From contig NZ_QVLT01000003.1 in the NCBI RefSeq assembly GCF_003417065.2, positions 124,001 through 188,000 on the forward strand: 64,000 nt of DNA, written 5' to 3'. The translations under genes and the position numbers were made by a program. Source of the stretch: Hymenobacter lapidiphilus. Its GTDB lineage: Bacteria > Bacteroidota > Bacteroidia > Cytophagales > Hymenobacteraceae. The notes below the pieces were generated by a model. That model did no database searches. It had not been told where the DNA came from and worked only from the letters and a program-made list of their open reading frames with translations. This document shows, piece by piece, positions 62,040 through 64,000 of this stretch. Each line of letters begins with the position of its first letter. The stretch's first letter is position 1.

Positions 62040-63200
62040 ATGAACATGAAGAGCCTGCTCTATTTTGGTGCCCTGCTGGGCATGACTAATGCCTGCAACA
62101 AGAACGCCACGCCTACCACAGTCGGCTCCGCCGATGCTGCCAGCTATGAGCTGAGTGGCCAGCTCCAGAATGCCCCGGTGGGTACCAAGGTGTACCTGGC
62201 CGAGCTGGGCGAAACCCAGTTCGTGTCGCGCGACACGGCTACTGTTAACGAGAAAGGCGAGTTTACCTTTAAGGGGCCGATGACCGAAGCCGGCCTGTAC
62301 CAAGTGAAGACCACTGACCAGAACCAGGCGCTGGTGGTACTCGGTCCCGGCCAGCGGATACAGCTCGCCGGCGACGCCCAGAAGCTGCCCACCACTTACA
62401 CGGTGCAGGGCTCGCCCGATTCGGAGCTGCTGCGCCAGATAAATATGGCTGCCGAAGCCAACCAACAGCAGCTGCAGCAGGCCATGCCGCGCCTGGAGCA
62501 GCGCTACGCCGCCGCCGCTCAGGCCGGCCGCATCGATTCGATGCAGGTCATTCAGGCCCGGGCTGAAGCCCTGCAGCGCCGGGGCCAGCAGCAAATGTTG
62601 CAGCTGGTACGCCAGAACCCGGGATCCATTGTAGCGGGCTTCGTGATGGCCAACGTGCTCAACCCCGACGAGAACTTCGCCTTGGCCGACTCGGTCGCCA
62701 CAGTGCTGAAGACTTCGGCCCCCAACTCGCGCTACACCAAGGCGCTGGCCACCCGCCTCGACGGCCTGCGCACTACCGCCTCGGGCGCTACGGCCCCCGA
62801 AATCAGCCTGCCCACGCCCCAAGGACCACCGTTGGCGCTTACCAGCCTGCGCGGTAAGTATGTGCTGATTGATTTCTGGGCCAGCTGGTGCGGCCCCTGC
62901 CGCCAGGAAAACCCCAATATCGTGCGGGCCTACAACAAGTATAAAAACGCGGGCCCGGGCTTCGAAATCTACGGGGTTTCATTCGATCAGGACCGGGCCA
63001 AGTGGCTGAAAGCCATTCAGGCCGATGGCTTGGTCTGGAAGCAGGTTTCGGACCTGAAAGGCTGGGAGTCGGCGGCCGGCCAGACTTACGGCATCAAGTC
63101 CATTCCCTTCTCTATTCTGCTCGATCCGCAGGGCCGCATCGTAGGTAAAAATCTGCGTGGCGCCGAGCTGGATGCCAAGCTGGCTTCGGTATTGAAGTAA
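62040..63200 (+). CDS. DUF4369-thioredoxin lipoprotein (TlpA/ResA family)
   Basis: 386 residues. Lipoprotein signal MNMKSLLYFGALLGMTNAC with Cys19. DUF4369-like N-terminal beta domain (YELSGQLQNAPVGTKVYLAE, VNEKGEFTFKGPMTEAGLYQ), a helical linker rich in Gln (100-200), then the thioredoxin domain APEISLPTPQGPPLALTSLR with FWASWCGPCRQENPNIV, Cys284 and Cys287, and IKSIPFSILLDPQGRIV. Outside the cytoplasm, reducing disulfides, for example in cytochrome maturation. Well-known Bacteroidota architecture. Confidence 0.93.
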   Translation: MNMKSLLYFGALLGMTNACNKNATPTTVGSADAASYELSGQLQNAPVGTKVYLAELGETQFVSRDTATVNEKGEFTFKGPMTEAGLYQVKTTDQNQALVVLGPGQRIQLAGDAQKLPTTYTVQGSPDSELLRQINMAAEANQQQLQQAMPRLEQRYAAAAQAGRIDSMQVIQARAEALQRRGQQQMLQLVRQNPGSIVAGFVMANVLNPDENFALADSVATVLKTSAPNSRYTKALATRLDGLRTTASGATAPEISLPTPQGPPLALTSLRGKYVLIDFWASWCGPCRQENPNIVRAYNKYKNAGPGFEIYGVSFDQDRAKWLKAIQADGLVWKQVSDLKGWESAAGQTYGIKSIPFSILLDPQGRIVGKNLRGAELDAKLASVLK

Positions 63201-63212
63201 GAAAGAGGTAAA

Positions 63213-63264
63213 CCCACAACGAAAATGGCCAGTCGCATAAGCGGCTGGCCGTTTTCGTTGTGGG
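63213..63264 (+). terminator. Terminator of the DUF4369-thioredoxin gene
   Basis: 20-base arms (63213-63232 with 63245-63264) with one mismatch, around a 12-base loop. T-runs are within the right arm (GTTTTCG). Confidence 0.8.
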
Positions 63265-63366
63265 CAGCTGTTCTTCGCAACTTGGGTTAACTAGTAAGGC
63301 CGTCATGATGAGCTTGCCGACATGACGGACGGGTTGGTCTTAGCGACTTCCTAAACAGTTTCGGGG

Positions 63367-64000
63367 TCAGACTCCAAACATCCGCTGCACCGATTGCCAG
63401 AGCTTCTTTTTGCGGCCGGCGTCGTATTCGAGCATCTCAATTTCGCTGGCTCCGAGGAAGGCCGTGTCGCCGTAGAGTAGTACGGGCTCGTAGGGCTGGG
63501 TGGTGTACACGGCCACATCGAGCAGGTTTTTACCGAACGCCAGAAACTGCCGGGCGCCCAGGTGCTGGCGGAGGCTGCACAGGGCTACCGGGTAGGAGTC
63601 GTGCTCCACGTTCACCAGCACTACGTCTTCCATAATCAGGCGCAGCGCCTTGAGCAGATTGTTGAGAAACACGTTGCGCGGCAGCTTACGGAATTGCGCT
63701 TCGGGTAAGCGCACCAGAATTACGAGGCCGCCGAAGTTGCTGCCCAGCGTAGAAAACGGGATATGCGCCACCGGCGACTGGGTGGGCGTAGGCTGCACCC
63801 GACCCGGCTGCGAGGGTGGAGCCGCCGGAGCCGCCGGCAGCGGGGCCAGCGTGAGCGTTACGGCTGCGTGGCCCGCCATGGCCGAATCCGGCGTAACGGC
63901 TGGCGCCACCGGTGCAGCTGCGGTTACTACCGGAGCCGGAGCCGGAGCCGGATGCGGTGACACTGAGGCAGGTGTGGCAGCAATTACTGGCGCTACGGCC
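63367..64000 (-). CDS. Hypothetical protein, 5' end beyond the window
   Basis: The frame is open to the right edge. The visible part has an Ala/Pro/Val-rich N-terminal half (about 60 residues plus 12 upstream), then a folded domain: HIPFSTLGSNFGGLVILVRL, FLNNLLKALRLIMEDVVLVN, GARQFLAFGKNLLDVAVYTT, LLYGDTAFLGASEIEMLEYD and a basic end (RKKKLWQSVQRMFGV). Family not recognised. The arrangement resembles a disordered linker ahead of a compact domain. No signal can be judged because the start is missing. Confidence 0.65.
   Translation of the reverse strand, partial: AVAPVIAATPASVSPHPAPAPAPVVTAAAPVAPAVTPDSAMAGHAAVTLTLAPLPAAPAAPPSQPGRVQPTPTQSPVAHIPFSTLGSNFGGLVILVRLPEAQFRKLPRNVFLNNLLKALRLIMEDVVLVNVEHDSYPVALCSLRQHLGARQFLAFGKNLLDVAVYTTQPYEPVLLYGDTAFLGASEIEMLEYDAGRKKKLWQSVQRMFGV

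Overview
The window comes from a high-GC member of the Bacteroidota, most likely Hymenobacter or a close relative (Cytophagales, Hymenobacteraceae). The evidence is the gene content: a type III glutamine synthetase, the long form of IspG with an extra inserted domain, an LpxK/putative-porin pair, a DUF4369-thioredoxin lipoprotein, a MiaE-type hydroxylase and TonB C-terminal/MORN proteins. Several starts are also preceded by the Bacteroidota promoter box TAnnTTTG (often with TTTG or TTG about 19-24 bases further up), and no Shine-Dalgarno pattern was noted at the starts examined. No rRNA, tRNA, insertion sequence, CRISPR array or prophage was seen.

Layout. 0-9.6 kb: lpxK and an overlapping outer-membrane porin gene, miaE, a secreted protein usually labelled asparagine synthetase B, a lone MacB/FtsX permease, an HTH protein with an Ala/Pro linker, and mtaB with a one-base frameshift. 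9.6-13 kb: an AT-rich island holding a stand-alone RelA/SpoT (alarmone synthetase) gene, beside an LTA-synthase-like sulfatase that is also frameshifted. 13-27 kb: glnA (type III), a decayed lipoprotein gene, oxidoreductases, ispG, a YoeB toxin-antitoxin pair and an acyl-CoA ligase. 27-33 kb: leuS with an AT-rich insert, a CrtA-like protein, a stress flavoprotein and an ACP phosphodiesterase. 33-39.4 kb: a sulfur/redox neighbourhood with two YeeE/YedE half transporters, a methyltransferase, a rhodanese, a deletion scar joining two gene remnants, a frameshifted DUF2892 gene, a flavoprotein disulfide reductase, a frameshifted peroxiredoxin and a frameshifted haloacid dehalogenase. 40-53 kb: FKBP isomerase, UPF1-like helicase, NifU, RND exporter, a photolyase-like protein with unusual domain order, thyA, dprA and a MerR regulator. 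53-64 kb: alaS, three TonB/MORN paralogues, gatB, two thioredoxin-fold lipoproteins and a gene cut by the window edge.

The most unusual signals are: (1) a hairpin with compensatory base changes, duplicated in front of two TonB/MORN paralogues and lying downstream of a near-consensus promoter; (2) the AT-rich alarmone-synthetase island; (3) a photolyase-type FAD domain whose alpha/beta domain appears to sit at the C-terminus; (4) five genes each broken by one missing base, where adding a G before GCC restores the frame every time; (5) dispersed long palindromes between genes, and one short repeat that has become coding sequence inside ispG.

All functional calls are by recognition of sequence motifs. 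No database search was run.
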